Assembly: GCA_002104945.1 (NCBI GenBank)
Contig: MCFH01000055.1
Coordinates: 310,001 to 374,000, forward strand
Source: Piromyces finnis
Lineage: Eukaryota; Neocallimastigomycota; Neocallimastigomycetes; Neocallimastigales; Neocallimastigaceae
DNA length: 64,000 nt
Reading direction: 5' to 3'
Below, in pieces: positions 1-15,282 of this stretch. Every line of letters starts with the position of its first letter. The first letter of the stretch is position 1. The translations under genes and the position numbers were made by a program. Below the pieces are notes generated by a model, which did not search any database, was not told the origin of the DNA, and saw only the letters and a program-made list of their open reading frames with translations.

Positions 1-3000
1 CTTTCTTTTTCATCAGAAATATTTTTAAATTTGGACTTTTCTTCAGGAATATTGATATTTTCTTTATTCAAATTTCTTCTTATTTCATTCTCATTAATAG
101 GTATGTAATTTTTCTTATAATATTCTTCATTCTTATAATTTACTTTTACATTTGAATAATTATTTTCTATTTCTTTTCTATTATTTTTATTTATATTATT
201 TTTGACACTCTCAATATTTTCAAAATCAATTTTCTTTCTTGTTCCTAAATCAATGTCAGGACTCAGGATATTTAAAAAATCATTATTGTCAATTTCTCCA
301 GTTAAATCATTTATCTCCATTTCTGATGGTGTTTTTAATACTTCTTCAATTAATTCATTTTTATTTACAATGTCTGAATTTTCTTCTATAAAATAAACAT
401 TTCCTTTTGCATTCAGGTATTTATTATTCCTTTTATTATCCTTTGATATATTTGAATTGTCTTTACTGTTTATATTTTTATTTTTCTTGTCGTCATTTCT
501 CTTTATATTCACTTCTTTAATTTCACAAATTTCAGTTTCGTCAGCACTATTATATTTTAAATTATTATATTTTAAATTATTTTCTTCCAAGGTAAAGTTA
601 TTTATATTGCCGTCGTTACTTCCTGAAATGTCATTATTGTTTTCTTTTTCTTTATTGGTTTCACTTACAGATTCCATTGAAGTACTTATTTTAATTTCTT
701 TATTTTCTTCCATTTCTTCAATTTTCTGGTAATTATTTTTGTTCAAACGTTCTTTTTTCTTTTCTTTTAGTTTAATATAGTCTAAGAGATTTAAGTCTTC
801 TTCTTCTGAGTCTTCTATACTCATATTACTATCATTAGTGTCCTCGCAGACTTGCATAAAACTTTCAGAACTATTATTTTTTTCTTTATTTAATAGTGAC
901 GTGAGCTTATCCAGCTTTTCTTCTATATTTCTAAATTTTTCTTCATAATTTACTTCTTTTAAGTCTTCTTTATTACTAGTTTTATCATTGAGTGTTTCTA
1001 GGTTTTCATTCATTAATTTATCATTTTCATTTGAAATGTCCTTTTCTTTTTTGTCTTTATTGTTATTGTTTTCATTTTCTTTATCATACATATAATTAAA
1101 GTTCCTTACTTGAAAAGTTTCTGTATCTTGACTATATGTTTCATTATTATTTTCTTTTTCTAAATTATAATTGTAGTCACCAGGTTCTTCTTCTAAAAAA
1201 CCTACGACTCTTTTCACTTTAATTTTCCTTGATTTTATGTCGAATATTCTGTATCCTACTGAAGATTCATCATATCCGATAAAGATTCCCTCCTTAGTTT
1301 TGTCTTGAAATTTTGGAATGTTACTGTCATCTAAATAATACACTTTACATCCAAATACTCTTAAATTTTTATAATCAACTTTTCTGTTGTACATTAATTC
1401 AAATGGTATTTCACCATTAATTCCACTGTGCGGAACTCGATTATGAACATAGTTCGCTGTTTTCACAGCATCTTCCCAAAAGCGACGACATAACCTTGCG
1501 TCCATTAACATTGCAGTAGCAGTTTTTATTAACTTTCCATTGAATCTTTCTGCTCTTCCATTCTGCTCCGGATTTCCAGGGACGGTGAATTGTTGAGTTA
1601 TTCCATATTCGTTACATAACTCCTTGAAGTTATTAGAAGTGAATTCAGTTCCATTATCGCTTCTAAGATATTTTACTTTGGATGATAATTCATTAGTAGT
1701 TTTATTCAGCCAATTTCCAAATTCTTTGAAAACATCACTTTTATTCTTGACAAATATTACCCATCCATATCGACTGTAATCATCTAAGATACTTAAAAAG
1801 TATACGTTGTCATGAATTGATGGTGTGATTGGACCTACCAAATCGATGTGTACTAGTTCCAAAACACTTGATGCTCTACTATCTGACCTTTTATGAGGGA
1901 TTTCTTTCATTTTGCTTCTCATGCATATTGTACAATTGTGAATATTGTTCTTTTCATCATTATTGTTGAAATTCAGATGCCCTATTCTTCTATGCCAGTA
2001 TTCACCATTGTTTCGTACATTATCGCACATTGAGTAATTATTAACTACATTACCTTCTTTGATGTACAAATTGAATACATCATATTCATTTGCTTTAACT
2101 TCGTATACATTATCTGTTTTCTTATCTTTTATATATGCAAATACATTATTGTTCTTCTCATCAAAGATTATTTGGTAGCCACTTTTAACTAACTTGGCAA
2201 CAGAAATTAAATTTCGTTTTACATCTGGGATGTACATTACATCTTCTAATTTTATTGGTTCTTCATTAATAGATCCATTTACTTCACCCATATGTGTTGA
2301 CTTTGTAGTCGCTCCATTTGCATAATTGATTGGTTCTACATGTTCAAAAACATTTTTGAGAATTCCTATATCTTTGGTAATATGATTAGAAGCACCAGAA
2401 TCTAAAGTCCATGTAGTAAAACTTGTAGGTACATTTTCACAAGATACGTAATTGCATGATTTATTATTACATTCATCATTGTTATTGTCAAATAATGCAT
2501 TGTAATCAACTGTAAACAAATCTTGATATCCAACTTCTGGTTCAAAGTCTTCAGTGGTTTGTTTATTTACTATTTCACCTGTTGCTAAAAATGCTTCCTT
2601 GCCTTTATTTTTCTCTTTTCTTAGCCTTCTTGTAACTTCTTCTGAAAGTTCTTTTTGAATACGACATTGTTTTACAGTATGTCCTTTTTGATGACAAAAA
2701 TAACATGTAATGTTTTGTTTATTTTTGTTATTCCAATTTCTTTCTTCATTGGACTTTTCTTTTCCTTTATTTGTATTTTTATTATGATTATTACTTTGTT
2801 TGTTGCGGTAGTATTTAGTACTTTCCTTTCTTTTATCACCTTTGTAACTACCTTCAACACTAAAGATATGTCTAATTCCGAAGGTTTCAGATTTCTCTTT
2901 CGGATCAAATTTGTTCATCTTATCTATCATTCTTGCTGTGTCCTTTTTGCATTCTTCCCAGTCTTCATGCTTAAGGACTGTGACTTTCCTATATTTTTCT

Positions 3001-3587
3001 GGTAAGGCTTGATACAGTAAACCAATTTTTTCTTCATCATCTATTTTCACATTTAGTTGTTCTAACTTATTAAAGTTGGAATTTAACTTATTTACAAATC
3101 TTGAGAAACTTTCTTTCGGGTCGTATTTTAAGGAGTTTGTTTCCTTAATAAGCCTATTCTTTCTTTCTATTTTATCCCCTAAATAAATGTCTTCTAATAG
3201 TTTCCACATTTCGTAGCTTGTTAAAGACCTATCTTGGATATCTTGTTGGCAGTTTGGGCCTAAAGTATACCTAATTAAAAATTGGATATTCCTATCTGTT
3301 TTTAAGTCATCTTCGGTTACGTTCTTATCATAGTAGGTATTGATTTCAAAAGGTGCCTTTAGATATTCTTCTCCGTCGATATCCATTCCTTCGTCACTTT
3401 TGATCTTTGGGGTTTTGTTTTCATCAACCCAATCTTCAAGACCATAATAATTTAAAATATTCCTCATAAACATTTGCCACGTTATGAAATTTTTATTGTT
3501 CAATTCATAAGTGACCTTTCCTAGCATAACGGTAGGATCGAATATAGGAATTGATCCAGTATCTCCGTTAGATTTTCTTTTTGACAT
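1..3587 (-). mobile_element. Ty1/copia-type LTR retrotransposon, 5' part (truncated by window edge)
   Basis: One open frame on the minus strand carries Gag, zinc knuckle, protease and integrase in the copia order (integrase directly after protease). The RT-RNase H part and 3' LTR would lie left of base 1. The 5' LTR should lie between the ATG at 3587 and ADE2 at 4103, but with only one LTR in view its ends cannot be fixed. A short inverted repeat (TAAGAG/CTCTTA, 3612-3632) sits just upstream of the start and may belong to the leader or primer-binding region. The element is within about 0.5 kb of the ADE2 start codon, in opposite orientation. Confidence 0.9.
1..3587 (-). CDS. copia Gag-Pol polyprotein, N-terminal ~1195 residues (no stop in window)
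   Basis: The ATG at 3585-3587 opens a frame that I followed without a stop to base 1. Gag region first, with a UBN2/Retrotran_gag-like helical domain. Then a CCHC zinc knuckle (CYFCHQKGHTVKQC, about 2664-2705). Then an aspartic protease active site in the context TLDSGASNHIT (about 2395-2425). Then an integrase with an HHCC zinc site (GEYWHRRIGHLNF ... CTIC) and a DDE core: HIDLVGP, RSDNGTEF and a Glu in GNPEQNGRAERFN. A conserved copia post-integrase block (FGCKVYYLDD ... GIFIGYDESSVGYRIFD) follows near 1230-1360. The last ~400 residues are an Asn/Glu/Lys-rich linker before the expected RT. No frameshift or stop was found, which suggests a young, possibly active copy. It encodes the proteins for packaging, processing and integrating the element's cDNA. 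Confidence 0.9.
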   Translation of the reverse strand, partial: MSKRKSNGDTGSIPIFDPTVMLGKVTYELNNKNFITWQMFMRNILNYYGLEDWVDENKTPKIKSDEGMDIDGEEYLKAPFEINTYYDKNVTEDDLKTDRNIQFLIRYTLGPNCQQDIQDRSLTSYEMWKLLEDIYLGDKIERKNRLIKETNSLKYDPKESFSRFVNKLNSNFNKLEQLNVKIDDEEKIGLLYQALPEKYRKVTVLKHEDWEECKKDTARMIDKMNKFDPKEKSETFGIRHIFSVEGSYKGDKRKESTKYYRNKQSNNHNKNTNKGKEKSNEERNWNNKNKQNITCYFCHQKGHTVKQCRIQKELSEEVTRRLRKEKNKGKEAFLATGEIVNKQTTEDFEPEVGYQDLFTVDYNALFDNNNDECNNKSCNYVSCENVPTSFTTWTLDSGASNHITKDIGILKNVFEHVEPINYANGATTKSTHMGEVNGSINEEPIKLEDVMYIPDVKRNLISVAKLVKSGYQIIFDEKNNNVFAYIKDKKTDNVYEVKANEYDVFNLYIKEGNVVNNYSMCDNVRNNGEYWHRRIGHLNFNNNDEKNNIHNCTICMRSKMKEIPHKRSDSRASSVLELVHIDLVGPITPSIHDNVYFLSILDDYSRYGWVIFVKNKSDVFKEFGNWLNKTTNELSSKVKYLRSDNGTEFTSNNFKELCNEYGITQQFTVPGNPEQNGRAERFNGKLIKTATAMLMDARLCRRFWEDAVKTANYVHNRVPHSGINGEIPFELMYNRKVDYKNLRVFGCKVYYLDDSNIPKFQDKTKEGIFIGYDESSVGYRIFDIKSRKIKVKRVVGFLEEEPGDYNYNLEKENNNETYSQDTETFQVRNFNYMYDKENENNNNKDKKEKDISNENDKLMNENLETLNDKTSNKEDLKEVNYEEKFRNIEEKLDKLTSLLNKEKNNSSESFMQVCEDTNDSNMSIEDSEEEDLNLLDYIKLKEKKKERLNKNNYQKIEEMEENKEIKISTSMESVSETNKEKENNNDISGSNDGNINNFTLEENNLKYNNLKYNSADETEICEIKEVNIKRNDDKKNKNINSKDNSNISKDNKRNNKYLNAKGNVYFIEENSDIVNKNELIEEVLKTPSEMEINDLTGEIDNNDFLNILSPDIDLGTRKKIDFENIESVKNNINKNNRKEIENNYSNVKVNYKNEEYYKKNYIPINENEIRRNLNKENINIPEEKSKFKNISDEKE

Positions 3588-4102
3588 ATTAAAAAAAAAC
3601 TTACTTAAATATAAGAGCAATTGAGACTCTTAATCTGTCAGATAAATTTAGTTTACACTTAAATTTATTTATAAAACTATTTGGGTTTTTATAATCTTTT
3701 ATTTATTTATATTTATTTTATAATATAAATATTGTAACTTTCTTAAAATCTTTTTATTAAAAAATAACCAAAGAATAAAAATGTAGTACAATATTAATTT
3801 ATAATTTTATAAAATACAAATACATAAAAAATACATAAAATATTATTTTGGAATGTATTTTATTTTCACAATTTTTGAATAATATGTATTATTATTTAAT
3901 GTATATTATTATCCAATCAATAATCAAATCAAGATACATTTTGTTTAAAAATTATAATTAAATTAAATACAAAAAAAAAATATCATTATTCTTTACTTTA
4001 AAAAAAAAAAAAGAGTATCATTACTAAATTATTATTTTAAAAATAAATTGATAAATTTATATTTTTTCTTTTTTTCAATTTTTTAAATAATAATAAATAA
4101 AC
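3588..4102. other. Gene-free stretch between copia ORF and ADE2
   Basis: AT-rich DNA with A/T runs. It must hold the ADE2 promoter and probably the copia 5' LTR and leader, since the copia start codon is at its left edge. I could not identify LTR termini or a primer-binding site with confidence. Confidence 0.5.
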
Positions 4103-6238
4103 ATGGATAAGAAGGTTATTGGTATGAATAATTTATTTTATATTTTTATTTAATTTTCTAAAAAAGAATAAAATAAATGAAAATTAAATATCAACATATC
4201 AATATGAATACTTAATCAAGGAATAAAAAAAAATATGAACTTATATATTAATTATTTTAAATATAAATAGGAGTTCTTGGTGGCGGTCAATTAGGTCGTA
4301 TGATGATGGAACCAGCCAACAATTTAAATTTAAAGGTTTGCATTCTTGATGCTAATGATGCCCCAGCTACTCAAGTTCAAGTTTCCGACCACGTTGATGG
4401 TGATTTCAAAGATGAAGCTAAGATTCAAGAATTAGCCAAGAAATGTGATGTTTTAACTATGGAAATCGAACATGTTAACTGTGATGCTCTTGAACGTATT
4501 GCTAAGGAAAATCCAAATATCGATATTCAACCAACTCCACAAACCGTTAGAATCATTCAAGATAAATTCCTTCAAAAGGAACACCTTAAACAATTCAATA
4601 TTCCACTTCCAGAATATGCTAGTGTTACTGATAAGCAATCAATTTTAGATATTGCCAACAATCAAGGCTTTGGTTTCCCAATTATGTTAAAATCCAGAAA
4701 GTTAGCTTATGATGGTAGAGGTAATGCTGTTATTAATAACGAAAATGAAATTGATGATGCTATTAAGGCCTTAAACCCATCAGGTGCAAATGATGCTTTA
4801 TATGTTGAAAAGTGGGTTCCATATGCTAAGGAATTAGCTGTTATGGTTGCTCGTAGTAAATCTGGTAACACTGTTTCTTACGAAGCTGTTGAAACTATTC
4901 AAAAAGACAATATTTGTCATATCGTATTCGCTCCAGCCCAAATTGATGGTTTAATTCAAAAGAATGCAAAGGCTATTGCTGAAAAGGCTATTGCTTGCTT
5001 ATATGGCGCTGGTATTTTTGGTGTTGAAATGTTCTATCTTGAAAATGGTAATATAAATTATATATATATATATAACTTATTATTTAAATATTTATATTAT
5101 AAAAACTAAAATAAAATAAAACATCTGTTTATTAGAAATTATGAATTAATTTTTTTTTTATATATTATTATATATTAATAATTATTTTAAAATAAAAAAA
5201 GGTGAAATTCTCGTTAACGAAATTGCTCCACGTCCACATAATTCTGGTCATTACACTATTGAATCTTGTGAAACTTCACAATTTGAACAACATATTCGTG
5301 CTATTTTAGATATGCCATTAGGTTCTACTAAGATGAGAGTCGGTGCCGCTGCTATGGTTAACATTCTCGGTACTGGAAATGGTGAAGAAGGTTTAGCTGA
5401 TACTCTTCGTCCTTGCCAAGCTTCTATGACTATTCCTGGTGCTACTGTTCATTTATACGGTAAACGTGAATGCCGTAAAGGTAGAAAGATGGGTCACATC
5501 ACTGTAACCGCCGATACCATGCCAGAAGTTGTTGAAAAGGTTGAAAAACTTTTAGAACATATGCCAAATGGTAAGAAATATAACTTCAGCATTTCACCAA
5601 TGGTTGCTATTATTATGGGTAGTGATTCCGATTTACCAACTATGAAGCCATGTGCTCAAATCTTAAAGGACTTTGATGTTCCATTTGAACTTTCTATTGT
5701 TTCTGCTCACCGTACCCCAGAAAGAATGGTTGAATATGCAAAGAATGCTCATAAGAGAGGTATTAAGTTAATTATTGCTGCCGCTGGTGGTGCTGCTCAC
5801 CTTCCAGGTATGGTTGCTGCTATTACTCCACTTCCAGTTATTGGTTGTCCAGTTGCCTTAAGAGTTCTTGATGGTGTTGATTCTTTATACTCTATTGTTC
5901 AAATGCCAGTAAGTATAATAACATTTATTTTTAATAGTTTTATGATTAGAAAGCTATTTTTTTTTTTATTAATAAAAATAAAATTTAACTAATGATGATA
6001 ACTTCTTAAAAAATTATTTTATTTATACTCTATATAAATTATATAGCGTGGTGTCCCAGTTGCTACTGTTGCTATCAATAACTCCACCAATGCTGCTTTA
6101 TTAGCTGTTCGTATTCTTGGTTCTTCTATTCCAAAATACTTAGATAAAATGGTTAAATACCAAACTAATATGAATGAAGAAGTTTTAGTTAAAGTTGATA
6201 AATTAGAAAAGGTCGGATGGGAAAACTACCAAAAGTAA
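4103..6238 (+). CDS. ADE2: Phosphoribosylaminoimidazole carboxylase (PurK-PurE fusion)
   Basis: Catalyses carboxylation of AIR to CAIR in de novo purine synthesis. Four exons: 4103-4121, 4271-5047, 5202-5908, 6047-6238; all introns are GT..AG and the spliced frame is 564 aa, near the usual fungal length of about 570. N-terminal ATP-grasp PurK part: nucleotide-fold start [12 protein letters not shown] at about residues 7-18, and the ATP-grasp segments [21 protein letters not shown]-terminal PurE part: [10 protein letters not shown] at about residue 404, SAHRTPERM, and [14 protein letters not shown]. The first exon codes only six residues plus one base, so the ATG at 4103 is needed to complete the Rossmann-type beta strand. 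PurK before PurE in one chain is the fungal/plant arrangement; animals and Dictyostelium use a different fusion. Convergent with the helicase gene downstream. Confidence 0.97.
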
Positions 6239-6880
6239 ATTGAGTAATTTCTTATTTCTTTTCAATAGCATTAAACTAATAACAATAAATAAAGCAGTTG
6301 ATTAAAAATAATAATGAACTTCAACTTCCCAAAAAAAAAAAAAAAAAAAAAAACAATACTTATATTGTTGCATAAAAAATCTATTATTAAAATGAAATAA
6401 ATCGCTAATAAGTATTTATAAAAAAAAATAATAACAATAATACTAATTTAAATTATAGATAACTGTATTCATTATATTTTTAAAAATAAAAAATAATAAA
6501 AAAAATATTAATAATAAAATATATATATATACATTTAAATATATGTAAATATAAGTATTTTATAATAAATAGTTTAATTATAATAAAAATGACCTTTTAT
6601 TTATTCTATTATATTTATAAGTATTTGAATTTATTTAATTTGTAAAAATGGTTTTTAATTTCTATTTTTAAGCATTTATTTACATTCAAATGTCATTACA
6701 AAAATTATTTAGCAAATTATATTTAAATCAAAATTTATTCATTTATTTCTTTGTTTCCTTAATCTTATAGAAATGTGGTCTAATAATAAAATAAAATAAA
6801 AAAAAAAAAAAAAAAAAAAGATGTAAATTATTTTTCTATTTATATTTTCATTAATAATATATTAATAGTATTGTCTATAT
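6239..6880. other. Convergent intergenic region, ADE2 / DHX35
   Basis: 3' flanks of two convergent genes, with several long A runs (about 6330-6350 and 6796-6818) and AATAAA-like hexamers on both strands that could serve as poly(A) signals. No coding or RNA gene seen. Confidence 0.5.
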
Positions 6881-10397
<3,517 letters not shown>

Positions 10398-10817
10398 ATT
10401 AGTTTAATATTGATCTGAATATAATGTATTATCTATAATAAATTCTCTATTCTTTTATCATATTTATATATTAAATTTTATATTATTAAAAATTGATATT
10501 ATAACAAATAATTCTATTATTTAATTAATAATAATTAAAATTTTGTATTTAATTTTTATTCTTAATATTAATTTATGATTTATATACATATTTAGTTATT
10601 CAAAATGTATTTTTTTTTTTATAATTATATATTATATAATATAATATAATATATTTAAATATAAATTACATCCAATCATTTATGTCTATTATTGAAGATT
10701 TAAATTTAATAAAATGTTTTTTTTTTTTTTTGATACTACACTACAATACTGTTATTATTAAATCAACACATAATCTTTTTTTTTCTACTTTATTAATAAT
10801 AAAAGTATAAAAAAAAA
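10398..10817. promoter_or_regulatory. Divergent promoter region, DHX35 / LeuRS
   Basis: 420 bp between two start codons pointing away from each other, so it must contain both promoters. Very AT-rich with T10-12 tracts; no recognisable specific factor sites. Confidence 0.5.
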
Positions 10818-13800
10818 ATGGCAACTGAAAAAAGAGAACCAAAAGGAGTAAGAGAAAAATAAAAAATAATAATAAAAGGCTTTTATAAAAAAAATAATAA
10901 TGAATTTAATTTTTAAAAATGAATTTATATTTTATTTTATTTTATTTTATTTTACTGTTATGCAATGATTCAATAATAATAAGATAAATTTGGATTTATT
11001 TTTATTTACTAAAAATAAAAATAAAAATATAATTAGTTGAATATAAATATATTAATAGTAAATGTTTATATAAATTAAATGAAATTTAGACAGCTAAAAG
11101 AGATACACTTCGTGATATCGAAGTTGAAATGCAAAAATATTGGTATGAAAACAAGATTTTCGAAGCCAATGCTCCAAAAGAAGGTGAAGAAAAGCAACCA
11201 AAGTTTATGGCAACTTTCCCATTCCCATATATGAATGGTCGTCTTCACTTAGGTCATTCTTTCTCTTTATCTAAGGTTGAATTTGCCATTGGTTATGAAA
11301 GATTAAAGGGTAAACGTACTCTTTTCCCATTTGGTTTCCACTGTACTGGTATGCCAATTAAGGTAATAATATTTATTAAACATTTTCTATTTAATATTTA
11401 ATATTTATTTTTAAGAAAATCAAAATTTGAAAATTTTGAAAGATATAATTATTACAAATAATTAATATAATATAAAATTTTATTAATAAAGGCTTGTGCT
11501 GATAAACTTAAAAATGAAATCGAATTATTCGGTCAAAACTTCGAAAAGTTCTACGGTAAATGTTACATAATTATTTAATATGTTTTTATATTTTTATATT
11601 TTACATTTAAATGTTAATCAAAAAATATATTATAAATAATGATAAAAAAAATAATAAAAAGAACAACAAAAAGAAGAAGCTGAAGAACAAGCTAAAGAAG
11701 AATCTGGTAACAAGCCAAAGGTATGAAATTAAAATAGTAAAAATTTAAATCCATGGAATTTACATTAAAGTTTGTGTATTACATCTATTTTATATATATA
11801 TATATGTATTAATAGCATAGTAAAGTTGCTGCTAAGTCTGGTAGTTACAAATATCAATTCCAAACTATGTTATCCTTAGGTATTCCAATTGAAGAAATTC
11901 ACAAGTTCGCTGATCCAGTTTATTGGTTATACTACTTCCCACCACGCGCTATTGTAAGTTTTTAAATAATAAAATTATATTTTCAATAAAAGTAAAATCT
12001 TATTGAAGAGAAAATTAAATTATATCCTTAAAAAAAATAGGATGATCTTAAAGACTTTGGTGTTAAGGTTGACTGGCGTCGTTCCTTCATCACAACTGAT
12101 GTTAACCCATACTACGATTCCTTTGTCAGATGGCAATTCAATAGACTTAAGAACCACGAAAAGCCAAAGATTAAGTTCGGTGAAAGATACACTATTTACT
12201 CTATAAAGGATGGCCAAGCTTGTATGGATCATGATCGTAGTACTGGTGAAGGTGTTGGTGTTCAAGAATACACTGGTATTAAGCTTGAAATTATTCAAGA
12301 TGAAATTACAAAGCCAGCTAGTGAAAAGGATACTTATGATGGTGTTCCAGTTGGTGATCTTCTTTCTAAGAACATTAATAAATTCGGTGGCCGTAAGCTT
12401 TATATGGTTGCTGCTACTTTAAGACCAGAAACTATGTATGGTCAAACTAACTGTTTCGTTGGTGTTGATATTGAATACGGTGTTTACCAAGTTAACGATA
12501 AGGAATGCTGGATTTGTACTGAACGTGCTGCTAAAAACATGGCTTACCAAGGTTTATTCGAAAAGAGAGGTGAAATTATTAAGTTATTAGACTTAAAGGG
12601 TAGTGACTTAGTTGGTATCCCATTAAAGGCTCCATTAACCTCTTATGAAAAAGTTTACACTTTACCTATGGAAGGTGTCTCTCCAAAGAAGGTAATAAAA
12701 ATTATTGAATACTATATTAATTTTTTTTTAAGTTTATAAAATAAATTCTAATAATATTATAATATTTTAAAAAAAAAATTACTATTATTAAAAATGAAAT
12801 GATTTATAGGGTACTGGTGTTGTTACTTCTGTTCCATCAGATGCTCCAGCTGATTACATTACTTTACAAGACTTAAAGAAAAAGCATGAATACTACAAAA
12901 TTGATCTTAAGTGGGTTGAAGGTTTTGAACCAATTCCAATTATTAAAACTCCAAACTTTGGTGATTTAGCCGCTAAAACTGCTTGTGAAAACTTAAAGAT
13001 TAGAAGTCAAAAAGATAAACAACAATTAGAAACAGCTAAGGAACAAGTTTACAAAGAAGGTTTCTACTCTGGTTCTTTAATTGTTGGTAAATACGCTGGT
13101 AAATCAGTTCAAGAAGCTAAAAATATTATTAAAAAGGAAATGGTTGAAGAAGGTTTAGCTATTACCTACTGTGAACCAGAAGGTCTCGTCATCAGTCGTA
13201 GTGGTGATGAATGTATTGTTAGTTTAATGGACCAATGGTTCTTAGATTATGGAGAAGCAACCTGGAAGTCTCAAGCTGAAAAGTGTTTAGCTCAAATGAA
13301 TACTTTCAGTGAAGAAACTAGAAATGCTTTCCAAAAGACTCTTGACTGGCTCAACCAATGGGCTTGTTCAAGAAGCTTTGGTTTAGGTTCTCGTTTACCA
13401 TGGGATCCACAATATTTAATTGAAAGTTTAAGTGATTCTACCATTTACATGGCTTATTACACTGTTGCTCATATGCTTCAACATGGAGCTCTTGATGGCT
13501 CTAAGGTTGGTCTTGCTGGAATTAAGGCTGAAGAACTTACTGAATCAGTTTGGGATTACATATTTATGGATGATGCTCCATTCCCAGAAACTTCTATCCC
13601 AAAGGAAAAATTAGATTCTATTCGTCGTGAATTCCAATACTTCTATCCATTAGATTTACGTTGTTCCGGTAAGGATTTGGTTACCAATCACTTAACTTTC
13701 TTCATTTACAACCACGTTGCTTTATTCCCAGAAAAATACTGGCCAAAGGGTGTCCGTTCTAATGGTCACTTACTTCTTAACTCTGAAAAGATGTCTAAGA

Positions 13801-14846
13801 GTACTGGTAACTTCATTACTCTTAGTCAAGCTATTCAAAAATTCGGTGCTGATGCTACTCGTATTGCCCTTGCTGATGCTGGTGACACTATGGATGATGC
13901 TAACTTCGTTGAAGATAATGCCAATGCCGCCATTCTTCGTCTTTACACTCAAAAAGAATGGATGGAAGAAGTTATTAAGGGTATTGAAGAAGGTAAATTC
14001 CGTGAAGGTGAATACAACTTCAATGATCATGTATTCGAAAACGAAATCAATAAATTCATCCTCGCAGCCGATTCAGCTTACTCTAATATGTACTATCGTG
14101 ATGCCTTAAAGTACAGTTTCTTCGAATTACAAAGTTCTCGTGACCGTTACCGTGATGCTTGTGCTGATGAAAATATGCACAAGGATCTCCTTATGCGCTT
14201 TATTGAAGTTCAAGCTCTTTTATTAGAACCAATTGCTACTCACTTTGCTGAATACATTTGGAGAGTTCTTCTTAAGAAGGAAGGTACTATTACTACCGCT
14301 AAATATCCAGAAATTACTAAGCCAGTTGATGAAGGAGTTTTACATGCTTCAGCTTACATCCGTGATTTAATTCGTGATATTCGTGTTGATGAACAAAATG
14401 CTCAAAAGAAAAAGAAGAAGGGACCAGCTGTTAACTTAACTTCTAAGAATGCTAAATTATTTGTTGCTCTTAAGTACCCAGACTGGCAAGAAGAAAGTGT
14501 TGCCATTCTCAAGGAATGTTGGGATGAAGAATCAAAGTCTTTCACTAAGAACGAAAAGGAAGCTTTAGCTAAAAAGGGATTATTAAAAAACAAAAAGGTT
14601 ATGCCATTCATTGCTGCTTTAAAGAAAAACGTCATCAACAACGGTTCTCATGCCTTTGATCGTAGACTTGACTTTGAAGAAATGGAAGTTTTAGAAGAAA
14701 ATAAAAAGCTTATTCTTCGTTCTCTTAACCTTGAAAATATTACCATTGTTAATAATGGTGAAGTTACTGAAGAAAACTCCACTCAAGACGAAGTTAGAAA
14801 AGCTTCTATGGCTGTTCCAGGAAAACCAATGTTCATTCGTGTTTAA
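10818..14846 (+). CDS. LRS1: Cytosolic leucyl-tRNA synthetase
   Basis: Class I synthetase charging tRNA-Leu in the cytosol. Seven exons: 10818-10847, 11090-11362, 11492-11555, 11662-11720, 11816-11953, 12041-12691, 12810-14846, giving 1083 aa, close to yeast cytosolic LeuRS (about 1090). HIGH signature as HLGH at about residues 63-66 in [18 protein letters not shown]. The CP1 editing domain is intact, with the threonine-rich segment [14 protein letters not shown] in exon 6. Catalytic loop KMSKS at about residues 732-736. An anticodon-binding helical domain and the long eukaryotic C-terminal extension follow, ending [12 protein letters not shown]. Eukaryotic cytosolic type: it has the large inserted editing domain and no organellar presequence. 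Codon use is strongly biased (GGT, CCA, AAG, TTC), as expected for high expression. The same window holds a tRNA-Leu, which is probably coincidence. Confidence 0.97.
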
Positions 14847-15245
14847 ATTCTATAATTAAAAAAAAAAAAAAAAAAGACATAATATTTATAGAAATATAAA
14901 CAATTTTCATTGAATTTAGTTCAAAAAGAAAGAAGAAGAAAAAAAAAGAAAAGAAAAATATTGATTTTTTAATTTATAATAAAAATAATATTAATAAAGC
15001 AATCATAAAAGCATATATACATATAAAACAACATAATCATTATTGTTGTATTTATATATATATATTCAAATTGTATTTTAAAGAAACAACAACAAAAAAA
15101 AATAAAAAAAAATAAATAAATAAATATGCAAGTAAATCAATAAAAAATATATATAATATAAAATAAGTAATAATTATTAAGAATTGTGTGTTAATTCTAA
15201 TGTTAAATAATTTGTTTGTGTTGTAATATTATCTGTATTATATAG

Positions 15246-15282
<37 letters not shown>

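Noticed and set aside
2655-3005. Open frames of 116 aa (plus) and 78 aa (minus) over the copia Gag region
   Set aside because: They are in other frames than the Gag-Pol ORF, which has the zinc knuckle and protease motifs.
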